Shown piece by piece: positions 1 to 7,056 of a stretch of DNA of 64,000 bases. Source of the DNA: Streptomyces acidiscabies (lineage in GTDB: Bacteria; Actinomycetota; Actinomycetes; Streptomycetales; Streptomycetaceae); the NCBI RefSeq assembly GCF_020010905.1, contig NZ_JAGJBY010000001.1, positions 5,538,001-5,602,000 on the forward strand, written 5' to 3'. A model generated the notes under the pieces. That model did no database searches and was not told where the DNA came from. It worked only from the letters and a program-made list of their open reading frames with translations. Every line of letters starts with the position of its first letter. Positions within the stretch are counted from its first letter, which is position 1. The position numbers were made by a program, and so were the translations under genes.

Positions 1-16
1 CGGATACGCTCGCGGA

Positions 17-370
17 ATGATCGAGAACCCTCCTCCCTGTCCGACGTGCTCGTGCGAGTACACCTACGAGATGAACGCCCTGATCGTGTGTCCCGAGTGC
101 GGTCACGAGTGGGTGCCCGGTGAGGCGGCTCCCGTCGCCGCGGAGAGCGAGCGGGTCGTCAAGGACTCCGTCGGGAACGTGCTGCGGGACGGGGACGCCG
201 TCGTGGTCGTGAAGGCGCTGAAGGTGAAGGGGAGTCCGTCGGGGATCAAGGCGGGGACCAAGGTGCGCGGGATCCGGCTGGTGGACGGGGTGGACGGGCA
301 CGACATCGACTGCCGGATCGACGGGTTCGGGGCGATGCAGCTGAAGTCGAGCGTGGTGCGCAAGGCGTAG
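17..370 (+). CDS. PhnA/YjdM-family zinc-ribbon protein
   Basis: Small protein of the PhnA/YjdM family, 117 residues, which is the usual family length. Cys8, Cys11, Cys25 and Cys28 make the N-terminal zinc ribbon (CPTC and CPECGHEW). The second half carries the compact beta domain with DSVGNVLRDGDAVVV and IDGFGAMQLKS. The name reflects occasional neighbours among phosphonate genes; no catalytic role in C-P cleavage is established and no phosphonate genes are visible here. ATG at 17 is the only sensible start, but just 16 upstream bases are in the window, so its promoter and upstream partner are unknown. Confidence 0.9.
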   Translation: MIENPPPCPTCSCEYTYEMNALIVCPECGHEWVPGEAAPVAAESERVVKDSVGNVLRDGDAVVVVKALKVKGSPSGIKAGTKVRGIRLVDGVDGHDIDCRIDGFGAMQLKSSVVRKA

Positions 371-411
371 GGACGGCCCCCGGCGGGCTTCCAGGCATCC
401 CTCTGCTGCTG

Positions 412-431
412 AATTGCGTAATTTCGCAATT
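412..431. promoter_or_regulatory. palindromic operator upstream of ArsR copy 1
   Basis: Inverted repeat AATTGCG-N6-CGCAATT, 20 bp end to end, 107 bp before the GTG start of the first ArsR gene. The same 20-bp AATTG-N10-CAATT frame recurs at 5864-5883 and 15138-15157, in each case in front of an ArsR paralogue. Inferred to be the autoregulatory binding site; not proven. Confidence 0.65.
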
Positions 432-538
432 AGTTAGATGCTGTTCCGGCTGTGCCCGCAGGTTGCCTTGCCGTGCGGGCACAGCGTCTTCGTATCCGCC
501 CGTCCACCCGGGCATCGACCAGGGGAGGCCGAGGGACT

Positions 539-880
539 GTGTCCGTTCCGCTGTATCAGGCGAAGGCCGAGTTCTTCCGGATGCTCGGGCATCCGGTACG
601 GATCCGCGTGCTGGAGCTGCTCCAGGACGGACCGCTGCCGGTGAGGGAGTTGCTGGCCGCCGTCGAGGTGGAGGCTCCCGGCCTGTCGCAGCAGCTCGCG
701 GTGTTGCGCCGGTCGGGGATCGTCGCCTCGCGGCGGGAGGGTGCGAGCGTCGTCTACGAGCTGGCCGGCGGGGACGTCGCCGACCTGATGAGGGCCGCGC
801 GGCGCATCCTGACGGAAGTACTGTCCGGACAGGGTGAGCTGCTGGCCGAGCTGCGGGAGCAAGAGGTGGCTTCCCGATGA
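539..880 (+). CDS. ArsR-family winged-helix regulator (copy 1)
   Basis: 113-residue ArsR/SmtB-type repressor. Residues 8-30 (AKAEFFRMLGHPVRIRVLELL) open the winged helix, the recognition helix lies around SQQLAVLRRSGIV, and the wing follows at SRREGASVVYEL. The protein has no cysteine, so classic CxC arsenite or metal sensing is excluded and the signal is unknown. GTG at 539 is chosen because GGGGAGG lies about 10 bases upstream and the residues after it align with two paralogues in this window. Its stop overlaps the SulP start (ATGA), so the two are translationally coupled, as is common for ArsR-SulP pairs. Confidence 0.88.
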   Translation: MSVPLYQAKAEFFRMLGHPVRIRVLELLQDGPLPVRELLAAVEVEAPGLSQQLAVLRRSGIVASRREGASVVYELAGGDVADLMRAARRILTEVLSGQGELLAELREQEVASR

Positions 881-2580
881 GCGCGTCGTCTTCGCCGATC
901 GGCCGGGTGGCGGCACGCCTGCTGTCGCTGCTGCCTTCGCGTACGGACCTGGAGCAGATACGCCGCGACCCGCGCCGTGACCTCCTCGCCGGGCTGACCG
1001 TCGCGGTCGTCGCGCTGCCTCTCGCTCTCGGGTTCGGGGTGTCCTCCGGGCTCGGCGCCGAGGCGGGGCTCGCGACGGCGGTGATCGCGGGCGCGCTGGC
1101 CGCGGTCTTCGGCGGCTCGAACCTCCAGGTGTCGGGCCCGACCGGCGCGATGACCGTCGTCCTGGTGCCGATCGTCGGCGAGTACGGTCCGGGCGGTGTC
1201 CTCACGGTCGGGCTCATGGCCGGCGTGATGCTGGTCGTGCTGGCCGGGCTGCGGGCGGGCCGGTACATGCGGTACATCCCCGCGCCCGTGGTCGAGGGGT
1301 TCACGCTCGGGATCGCCTGCGTGATCGGCCTCCAGCAGATACCCAACGCGCTGGGCGTACCCAAACCGGACGGCGACCGTGTCCTCGTCGTCGCCTGGCG
1401 CGCGGCCGGGGAGTTCGCGAAGGCGCCGAACTGGACCGCCCTCGCTCTCGCCGTGTCCGTGGCCGCCCTGATGCTGGCCGGCGCCCGGTGGCGGCCCACC
1501 GTCCCCTTCTCCCTCGTCGCGGTGGCCGCCGCGACCGCCGTGGCCCACTTCGCCCACCTCGACGCGGCTCACCCCATCGGCGACCTGCCCGCCGGGCTCC
1601 CCGCACCCTCCCTCGCCTTCCTCGACCCCGGCGCGCTCGGCACCCTGCTCGCCCCGGCCGTCGCGGTCGCGGCGCTGGCCGCGCTGGAGTCGCTGCTGTC
1701 GGCGTCCGTCGCGGACGGCATGACCGTCGGCCAACAGCACGACCCGGACCGGGAGCTGTTCGGCCAGGGCCTCGCGAACATCGCCGCCCCGCTGTTCGGC
1801 GGCGTCCCCGCGACCGGCGCCATCGCCCGCACGGCGGTCAACGTCCGCACCGGCGCCGCCTCCCGCCTCGCCGCCCTCACCCACGCGGCCGTCCTCGCAC
1901 TGATCGTCTTCGCCGCCGCACCCCTCGTCTCCAAGATCCCGCTGGCCGCACTCGCCGGGGTGCTGCTCGCGACCGCGGTCCGGATGGTCGAGGTCGGCTC
2001 CCTCAAGGCGATGGCCAGGGCGACCCGCTCCGACGCCGCGATACTCGTCCTGACCGCCGCCGCGACCCTCGCCCTCGACCTCGTGTACGCGGTCGTCATC
2101 GGCCTCGCCGTCGCGGGCGCCCTCGCCCTGCGCGCCGTCGCCCTCCAGGCCCGCCTCGACGAGGTCCCCCTCGACCGGGGCGACCACACCGCCGAGGAAC
2201 ACGCCCTGCTCGCCGAGCACATCGTCGCCTACCGCCTCGACGGGCCCCTCTTCTTCGCCGCCGCCCACCGGTTCCTGCTGGAGCTGACCGAGGTCGCCGA
2301 CGTCCGCGTCGTCATCCTGCGCATGTCCCGCGTGACCACCATGGACGCCACCGGCGCCCTCGTCCTCAAGGACGCCGTCGACAAGCTCCGCCGCCGCGGC
2401 ATTGCCGTCCACACCTCCGGCGTACGGCCCGGCCAGCGCCAGGTCCTGGAATCGGTCGGCGCCCTCGACCCCGTACACGACCACCCCAGCACCCCCGAGG
2501 CGATCCACGCCGCCCGCGCCCACCTGGAGACGACCGGCGTCCTGCCGGCTCTCTCCCCGGACGAGGAGGCCCTGAGATGA
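877..2580 (+). CDS. SulP-family anion transporter with STAS domain
   Basis: 567-residue SulP/SLC26-type permease. About ten or more hydrophobic segments fill residues 35-430, including the family stretch QVSGPTGAMTVVL near residue 87. A cytoplasmic STAS domain occupies roughly 445-550. Members carry sulfate, bicarbonate or other anions; the substrate cannot be read from sequence. ATG at 877 overlaps the ArsR stop, and the gene ends inside the start of the next one, so it is the second gene of a tight operon. The downstream RsbW-like and STAS proteins suggest that its expression or activity is tied to a partner-switching signal. Confidence 0.9.
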   Translation: MSASSSPIGRVAARLLSLLPSRTDLEQIRRDPRRDLLAGLTVAVVALPLALGFGVSSGLGAEAGLATAVIAGALAAVFGGSNLQVSGPTGAMTVVLVPIVGEYGPGGVLTVGLMAGVMLVVLAGLRAGRYMRYIPAPVVEGFTLGIACVIGLQQIPNALGVPKPDGDRVLVVAWRAAGEFAKAPNWTALALAVSVAALMLAGARWRPTVPFSLVAVAAATAVAHFAHLDAAHPIGDLPAGLPAPSLAFLDPGALGTLLAPAVAVAALAALESLLSASVADGMTVGQQHDPDRELFGQGLANIAAPLFGGVPATGAIARTAVNVRTGAASRLAALTHAAVLALIVFAAAPLVSKIPLAALAGVLLATAVRMVEVGSLKAMARATRSDAAILVLTAAATLALDLVYAVVIGLAVAGALALRAVALQARLDEVPLDRGDHTAEEHALLAEHIVAYRLDGPLFFAAAHRFLLELTEVADVRVVILRMSRVTTMDATGALVLKDAVDKLRRRGIAVHTSGVRPGQRQVLESVGALDPVHDHPSTPEAIHAARAHLETTGVLPALSPDEEALR

Positions 2581-2984
2581 GCACGTCCCCTTCTGCTCTG
2601 CGGATGGTCGAGGTCTCCGGCGCGGAGAGCCTGTGGCTGATCGAAGGCAGCAGCACCGGTCGGCTGGTGTACGTGCAACGGGAGCTGCCTGCTGTCCGGC
2701 CCGCCCGACACGTGTGGGAGTACGGCCGGCTGGTCGTCCGCACGCCGGCACCTGCCGCTTCGGTACCCGTGACGGCGGCGTACCACGTGGACGAGATCCG
2801 CGCCGTGCACGGCACCGGCTGGACGGTCACCGTCTCCGGTCCCGTCGACATGATCACCGACCGGGACGAGGCCGCCCACTACCGGCGCACCCTGTCCGGC
2901 TGGACCCACGGTCCTCATGACACACTCCTGCGCCTGCACCCCCAGACGGTCACCGGGTTCCGGCTCGCCCGGCCGCAGCCATGA
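2577..2984 (+). CDS. pyridoxamine 5'-phosphate oxidase-like (flavin split-barrel) protein
   Basis: 135 residues. The pattern SLWLIEGSSTGRLVYVQRELPAVRPARHVWEYG followed by VVRTPAP and VDEIRAVHGTGWTVTVSGP fits the flavin-binding split barrel of PNPOx-like proteins; these bind FMN, F420 or haem and often have unknown substrates. The ATG overlaps the SulP stop by four bases, and the stop overlaps the next gene. The call rests on fold-like pattern only, and no specific reaction can be given. Confidence 0.6.
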   Translation: MSTSPSALRMVEVSGAESLWLIEGSSTGRLVYVQRELPAVRPARHVWEYGRLVVRTPAPAASVPVTAAYHVDEIRAVHGTGWTVTVSGPVDMITDRDEAAHYRRTLSGWTHGPHDTLLRLHPQTVTGFRLARPQP

Positions 2985-3457
2985 TGTCCTCCCTGCACGC
3001 GGCCCTGCCGCGCCGGCACGTGCTCACCCTGCCGACCGATCCCTCCGCCGTCCGCCTGGCGCGGGAGACGGCCGAACGGGCGCTGGCGGAGTGGGGGATC
3101 GGGATGCGCCACGCCGTGGTCGGTCCGGCGCTGCTGATCCTCGCGGAGCTGGTCACCAATGCCGTCCGGCATGCCGCGGTGCTCTCCCCGCAGGTGACCG
3201 TGATCTACGCGGCGGGTCCCGACGTCCTGGCCTTCGCCGTCCACGACCGTCACCCCTACCGGCCTCCACTGGACGGCGATGCCTTCGCCACCTGGACAGG
3301 CGGCCTGGGCATCGTCATGGAGCTCGTCCGCGACCTGGACGGCACCGCGACGGTCCGCCCGGACGCCGACAGCGGCGGCAAGAGCATCTGGATCACCCTT
3401 CCCTTCCGGTCGTCCGACCCGACGAGCCATACACACCAGGAAGCCGACCGACCATGA
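2981..3457 (+). CDS. RsbW-like anti-sigma factor ATPase / serine kinase
   Basis: 158-residue GHKL ATPase of the small HATPase_c_2 type common in Streptomyces. The N box is ELVTNAVRHA near residue 52 and the G1-type motif is GGLGIVMEL near residue 107, with a closing GGKSIWITLPF. Such proteins bind sigma factors or phosphorylate a STAS-domain antagonist on serine. The gene overlaps its upstream neighbour, and its stop overlaps the start of a STAS protein, the textbook pair for a partner switch. Confidence 0.82.
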   Translation: MMSSLHAALPRRHVLTLPTDPSAVRLARETAERALAEWGIGMRHAVVGPALLILAELVTNAVRHAAVLSPQVTVIYAAGPDVLAFAVHDRHPYRPPLDGDAFATWTGGLGIVMELVRDLDGTATVRPDADSGGKSIWITLPFRSSDPTSHTHQEADRP

Positions 3458-3804
3458 CCATCGAGTGGAACTACACCGTCCAGGGACGCATCGCCGTTCT
3501 GTCCGTCACCGGATACCTGGGTCCGGACGCGGTCCGCCGCTTCACCGGCGCGATCGGCTGGGTCGCGGCACGCGACAGCGGCCCGGTGATCCTCGACCTG
3601 ACCGACCTGCGCGGCTGGTCGGCCGAGGGACAACAGGCCATCACCGAGGCCGCACGCCATCTGGCAGATGCGGGCCGCACCCTGGAACTCGCCGCGATCC
3701 CCGCCGACGGCTCCCTCGTCCCCACCGCCGACTGCCCGCCGATCCCCGTCCACGCCGACCTGGCGGCGGCCCTCATCGCGCACCCCGCCGGGAGCCGGGA
3801 CTGA
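3454..3804 (+). CDS. STAS-domain anti-sigma factor antagonist-like protein
   Basis: 116 residues spanning a single STAS domain: beta strands TVQGRIAVLSVTGYL and GPVILDLTDLRGWSAEGQQA, then helix and strand. In RsbV/SpoIIAA proteins the phosphorylated Ser sits after DLxxxxxxD(S/T)xG; here the corresponding stretch reads DLTDLRGWSAEGQQ, with Ser in a shifted setting, so phosphorylation is plausible but not certain. It overlaps the RsbW-like gene (ATGA) and closes the ArsR-SulP operon. The start at 3454 is fixed by this overlap. Confidence 0.72.
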   Translation: MTIEWNYTVQGRIAVLSVTGYLGPDAVRRFTGAIGWVAARDSGPVILDLTDLRGWSAEGQQAITEAARHLADAGRTLELAAIPADGSLVPTADCPPIPVHADLAAALIAHPAGSRD

Positions 3805-3817
3805 CCGGCGGGAGACC

Positions 3818-4018
3818 ATGGTCAGGAGCGGACCATCGGCTGGCCGGGAACCCCGGAACCCGGTACGGCGCCTGTCTTCGGACACCGCCCCCGCACCGGA
3901 CCGGCTCTCCTGCCGGCGTGCGCCCACCGTCCTCCCGCCCTACCTCGATCACCTCCGGCAGCATTGGGACGAGGGTGAGCACGGTGTGTACGAAGTTTCG
4001 GCCCGGGGCGCCGGGTGA
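3818..4018 (+). pseudogene. ISL3-type transposase fragment
   Basis: 66-codon open stretch. Its middle, RRAPTVLPPYLDHLRQHWDEGEH, follows the pattern just after the zinc finger of actinobacterial ISL3 transposases (R-P-T-x-L-x-PYLxYLxxRWxEG). Nothing on either side continues the protein, so this is a relic. No inverted repeats are recognised around it. Confidence 0.45.
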
Positions 4019-4098
4019 GTGGTTCGGTAATGCCCGCACCGTCACAGCGCACGACTTCATTCCCTGACCAACGACTTCCGCGTCGGATCTCTGAGCAC

Positions 4099-4233
4099 AT
4101 GTCCCAGAAGGAGATCAGGCCAGCCCGCGCGTGGGCCTCCGCGGCCTTCGGCGCGCACCGGTCATACGACAGCGCGGTCCGCGATCATTTCCTGGACAAG
4201 ATCAGGGAACGAGGAAGCAGGTGGGTCGCATGA
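4099..4233 (+). CDS. short ORF coupled to the phosphotransferase gene
   Basis: 44-residue reading frame starting MSQKEIRPARAWASAAFG and ending RERGSRWVA, whose stop overlaps the ATG of the next gene by four bases. The amphipathic, charged sequence resembles no family I know. The coupling is the only argument for it being a real leader-type gene, and it could equally be chance. Confidence 0.3.
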   Translation: MSQKEIRPARAWASAAFGAHRSYDSAVRDHFLDKIRERGSRWVA

Positions 4234-4925
4234 CCGAGCAACCCCCGGCCGAGGCAACCAGACTGCCGCACGGATACACCAACACCACCGAGTTCGGCCC
4301 CGGAGCGGTTCACAAGTTCTATCTCGGCCCGGACCTGGACGAACGGCTGAGGGTGGAACTCGCCGCACTGACCGGGCTGGCCGGACGCCTCCCCGTCCCG
4401 GCAGTGCTGTCCCACACTGCCGGGGAACTGCGGATCGCTCGCGTCGTCGGCCGGCACGGGCAGGAAGTCCTGGATGACGAGGACCAGCGGCTCGCGCGCA
4501 ATGTGCTGCGGCTGTGCGGCGTCCTGCGCCGTGAACTGTCGGCGATCGACCCGGCCGGCGTGCCTGGGCTGCCCGGCACCGGCCCGGTCATCGTCCATGG
4601 TGACTTCGGCCCGCAGAACCTGCTGGTGACGCCTGACGGAGGAACCGCGTTCGCGGTCATCGACTGGGAGTCCGCGTACCTCGGCACCGTCGTCGAGGAC
4701 CTTGCGTGGGCGGAGTGGATCATCCGGACCCATCACCCTCACCTGCGGTTCTGTCTCGACGAGCTGTTCGTCGGGTACGGCGCGCGCCCTGCCTGGTCCG
4801 AGTGGCGGGCCGCGATGCTGCGTGCCTGTCACCGGTGCCGTGACTTCTGCCGCCGGTGGGAGGATCCGGCTGCGGTCGCGTTGTGGGACGAGCGGATCGC
4901 GGCCACCGAAGCGTTCCGGGAATGA
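4230..4925 (+). CDS. aminoglycoside phosphotransferase-like kinase
   Basis: 231-residue member of the APH/choline-kinase superfamily. The catalytic loop is IVHGDFGPQNLLV near residue 124 (Asp base, Asn metal ligand) and the metal-binding Asp follows in FAVIDWESAYLG. The N-terminal lobe is short (about 85 residues), so the nucleotide loop is minimal. The substrate is unknown; members act on antibiotics, sugars, amino alcohols or are orphan. ATG at 4230 has a GAGGAAGCAGG-like ribosome site upstream. Confidence 0.78.
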   Translation: MTEQPPAEATRLPHGYTNTTEFGPGAVHKFYLGPDLDERLRVELAALTGLAGRLPVPAVLSHTAGELRIARVVGRHGQEVLDDEDQRLARNVLRLCGVLRRELSAIDPAGVPGLPGTGPVIVHGDFGPQNLLVTPDGGTAFAVIDWESAYLGTVVEDLAWAEWIIRTHHPHLRFCLDELFVGYGARPAWSEWRAAMLRACHRCRDFCRRWEDPAAVALWDERIAATEAFRE

Positions 4926-4946
4926 CCTCAAAGGAGGAGTTCGGGT

Positions 4947-5180
4947 ATGCAAGCAGTGACGCCGCCGGATGAACCCGTTCTGGCTGTTGCCGTGATGGGA
5001 CACCCTCACCGACAGCGGCAGGCGGCCGATCTCGCCTTGGCCTTGCCGGAAGGCGCCACCCACCACCTCGTGGTGCAGGACGACTCGCTGCCGTCGGAGA
5101 AGCTCCCGCTCCAGCCGGCCCGTCTGGTGGCGGCCGAACCGGACGCGGCGATCTGTGTCCGGCGGTTCACGCTGCCCAGC
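4947..5180 (+). pseudogene. truncated glycosyltransferase-like fragment
   Basis: The reading frame from ATG 4947 (good GGAGGAG site) gives VLAVAVMGHPHRQRQAADLA, then HHLVVQDDSLPSEK and EPDAAICV. The V(V/L)QDD pattern followed by a loop and a helix resembles the metal-binding DxD region of a family 2-like glycosyltransferase. After about residue 75 the frame turns into arginine-rich noise and runs into the next gene. Read as the 5' remnant of a gene whose rest was deleted. Confidence 0.5.
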
Positions 5181-5235
5181 GGCCGACGGGACCTGTGGTA
5201 CCGGTGTTGTCAGTGGCGGCTGCGATGCTGGCGGC

Positions 5236-5634
5236 ATGCTCCCGTGGAACCTGCTCGACCTCGACAGAGCCCTGCGTACTGCCTGGGCCGCCGACACGTG
5301 TTCGCCCGACGACCGGGACGAGTGGCGGCCGGACAACCCGGCCTGGGGACACTGCGACATCACAGCCCTGGTCGTCCATGACGTCTTCGGCGGTGACCTC
5401 ATGGTCGGCGAGGTGTATCTCGACGGGACCCAGCACGGCTTCCACTGGTGGAACCGGCTGTCCAGCGGTGTGGAACTCGACCTGACGTACGAGCAGTTCC
5501 GGCGCGGACAGACGGTCAAGGAGGCGCGGCTCGTCGTGCGTCCGCCGGGTCCGCTGCCTCGCCGCTGGGAGGAGTACCTCCTGCTGCGCGAGCGGGTCGC
5601 CGGACACCTCGGTCCGCTTCCGGAACCCGCCTGA
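5236..5634 (+). CDS. YunG-like protein
   Basis: 132 residues. The core HCDITALVVHDVFGGDLMVGEV, then GFHWWNRLSSGVELDLTYEQF, matches the YunG pattern (an N-terminal Cys/His-containing block followed by WNRL...xDLTxxQF), a family of unknown function found in Bacillus and actinomycetes. ATG 5236 is selected because upstream in-frame sequence belongs to the decayed glycosyltransferase fragment. It ends eight bases before the convergent zinc-ribbon gene. Confidence 0.7.
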   Translation: MLPWNLLDLDRALRTAWAADTCSPDDRDEWRPDNPAWGHCDITALVVHDVFGGDLMVGEVYLDGTQHGFHWWNRLSSGVELDLTYEQFRRGQTVKEARLVVRPPGPLPRRWEEYLLLRERVAGHLGPLPEPA

Positions 5635-5642
5635 GCGGCGGG

Positions 5643-5837
5643 TCAGCCGGTTTGGGTCCGCTCGTCGTCTTCGGGCTTCGGGGTGCGGTGGCCCGAGAAG
5701 GAGAGCCGCAGCATGCGGTTGTGGCCGCAGCGGGGACAGCCGCCGTCCGGGGTGAGTGCGGCGGGTCGGCAGGCCAGTCGGCAGGACGGGCACTTCAGCC
5801 AGGTGGCGCCGAAACCGCGTAGCGGGACGATCCTCAT
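5643..5837 (-). CDS. small zinc-ribbon protein
   Basis: 64 residues: MRIVPLRGFGATWLKCPSC, then CPRCGHNRMLRLSFSGH. Two CxxC pairs form a rubredoxin-like knuckle, and the C-terminus is acidic and disordered. The ATG at 5837 has GAGGGAGG seven bases upstream. It is divergent from ArsR copy 2 and starts only 26 bp from the palindrome at 5864-5883, so that ArsR probably controls it too. Function unknown. Confidence 0.72.
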   Translation of the reverse strand: MRIVPLRGFGATWLKCPSCRLACRPAALTPDGGCPRCGHNRMLRLSFSGHRTPKPEDDERTQTG

Positions 5838-5863
5838 CTGAACCTCCCTCGTACGACTTAGGT

Positions 5864-5883
5864 AGTTGCTAACATTAGCAATT
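5864..5883. promoter_or_regulatory. palindromic operator between zinc-ribbon gene and ArsR copy 2
   Basis: Imperfect palindrome AGTTGCTA-N4-TAGCAATT (one mismatch), 20 bp, lying between the two divergent genes. It shares the AATTG/CAATT half-site and exact length with the sites at 412-431 and 15138-15157. Confidence 0.65.
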
Positions 5884-6033
5884 AATGAGGTCGTCACTGC
5901 CGGGTTCCGGCGGGATCCTCGCCTCGACGCGGGTGAGGATGAGCCGGATGTCGTCGACGAACGGGTGGATGCGATGTACCGAAGTCCGGCCGCCGGGGCC
6001 GTACTGCCGCCGTACCGAGGGGAGGCCGGCCCG

Positions 6034-6387
6034 GTGAGTACGCCGCTGTACCAGTTGAAGGCCGAGTTCTTCAAGACCCTCGGCCATCCGGCCCGTATCC
6101 GGGTGCTGGAGCTGCTGAGCGTGCGGGAGCACGCGGTGGCGGAGATGCTGCCCGAGGTGGGGATCGAGCCGGCTCACCTCTCCCAGCAGTTGGCCGTGCT
6201 GCGGCGCGCGAACCTGGTCGTGACCCGTAAGGAGGGTTCGGCCGTGTACTACTCGCTGACCAGTCCGCAGGTCGCGGAACTGCTGAGTGTGGCCCGCTCC
6301 ATCCTCTCCGGTGTCCTGGCGGGGCAGGCGGAACTGCTCGCCGACCTCCAGGCCGTGCAGCGGGAGGCGAACCCGCCGTCCTCGTGA
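6034..6387 (+). CDS. ArsR-family winged-helix regulator (copy 2)
   Basis: 117 residues, paralogue of the regulators at 539 and 14919: YQLKAEFFKTLGHPARIRVL, then LSQQLAVLRRANLVVTRKEGS and AELLSVARSILSGVLAGQAELL. No cysteine is present. GTG 6034 follows GGGGAGG and aligns with the paralogues; an ATG at 5974 in the same frame is a weaker alternative without a ribosome site. It lies upstream of the Ehr-type operon but is separated from it by a strong hairpin at 6401-6458, so it probably has its own transcript and acts on the operon in trans, if at all. Confidence 0.87.
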   Translation: MSTPLYQLKAEFFKTLGHPARIRVLELLSVREHAVAEMLPEVGIEPAHLSQQLAVLRRANLVVTRKEGSAVYYSLTSPQVAELLSVARSILSGVLAGQAELLADLQAVQREANPPSS

Positions 6388-6400
6388 TGGTTCCTCGACC

Positions 6401-6462
6401 GGCGGGCCGCCTTCAGAGCGTCCGACAGCGCTCCTCCTGTGTGCGGAGGCGGCCCGCCTTTG
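6401..6462 (+). terminator. hairpin terminator after ArsR copy 2
   Basis: 11-bp perfect stem GGCGGGCCGCC/GGCGGCCCGCC with a 36-base loop, followed by TTTG. It sits 14 bp after the ArsR stop and 112 bp before the next gene. Confidence 0.6.
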
Positions 6463-6573
6463 ATCCACCCGCCCGTTCCAGCGGGCACAGCGTAAGGAAA
6501 GTGCCGTAACTCCGGCTGCGGGTCCGCCTGTTGGGGGTTCCGTGGAGGAGTCCTCACCGTTCAGGGAGGGTTC

Positions 6574-7056
6574 ATGGGCCTGCTGCGCAAGATCCGGGAG
6601 ACCGGGAGGGTGGCCGAACCGGCGCCGCCGCTTCCCGAGGGCGATCCACCGGGGCCGGCACGGGAGTTCGGCGGGTCGGTGCAGGTGCGGTGCGTGGACG
6701 CGGGGTCCTGCAATGGCTGCGAGATCGAGATCGCCGCGGCGTTCAATCCGGTGTACGACGCGGAGCGTTACGGCGCGCGGCTGGTGGCCTCTCCCCGGCA
6801 CGCGGACGTGGCGCTGGTGACCGGTCCGGTCACCCGGAACATGGCCGAGCCGCTGCGCCGTACGGTCGCCGCGATGAGCGAACCCCGGCTGGTGGTCGCG
6901 GTGGGGGACTGCGCGATCGACTGCGGGGAGTTCGCCGGCGGGTATGGCGTCGAGGGTGCGGTCGCCGATGTCGTACCGGTGGATCTGGTGGTGCCGGGGT
7001 GTCCGCCGGAGCCGGAGGAGATCGTGGCGGCGCTGCGGAGGGTGACCGGGAGGTGA
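6574..7056 (+). CDS. Ehr/hydrogenase-4-like small subunit (NuoB/HyfI family)
   Basis: 160-residue iron-sulfur subunit homologous to NuoB and group 4 hydrogenase small subunits. Cys46 and Cys49 (SCNGCEIE), Cys113 (GDC) and Cys143 (PGCPPEP) are the four ligands expected for the proximal N2-type 4Fe-4S cluster, so electron transfer is preserved. First gene of a six-gene operon with overlapping genes. GGGAGGG precedes the ATG at 6574. It should sit on the cytoplasmic side against the large subunit encoded by the last gene. Confidence 0.88.
   Translation: MGLLRKIRETGRVAEPAPPLPEGDPPGPAREFGGSVQVRCVDAGSCNGCEIEIAAAFNPVYDAERYGARLVASPRHADVALVTGPVTRNMAEPLRRTVAAMSEPRLVVAVGDCAIDCGEFAGGYGVEGAVADVVPVDLVVPGCPPEPEEIVAALRRVTGR

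Noticed and set aside
17..370. Phosphonate degradation function for the PhnA-like gene
   Set aside because: The name is historical; no C-P lyase or hydrolase genes are present.
754..2751. Very long minus-strand open frame opposite the SulP gene
   Set aside because: Gly/Asp/Arg-rich composition without domains; it is the antisense shadow of a GC-rich gene.
3454..3804. Classic phosphorylatable RsbV site in the STAS protein
   Set aside because: The usual D(S/T)xG setting is not present exactly; only a nearby Ser in GWSAEGQQ, so the site is not claimed.
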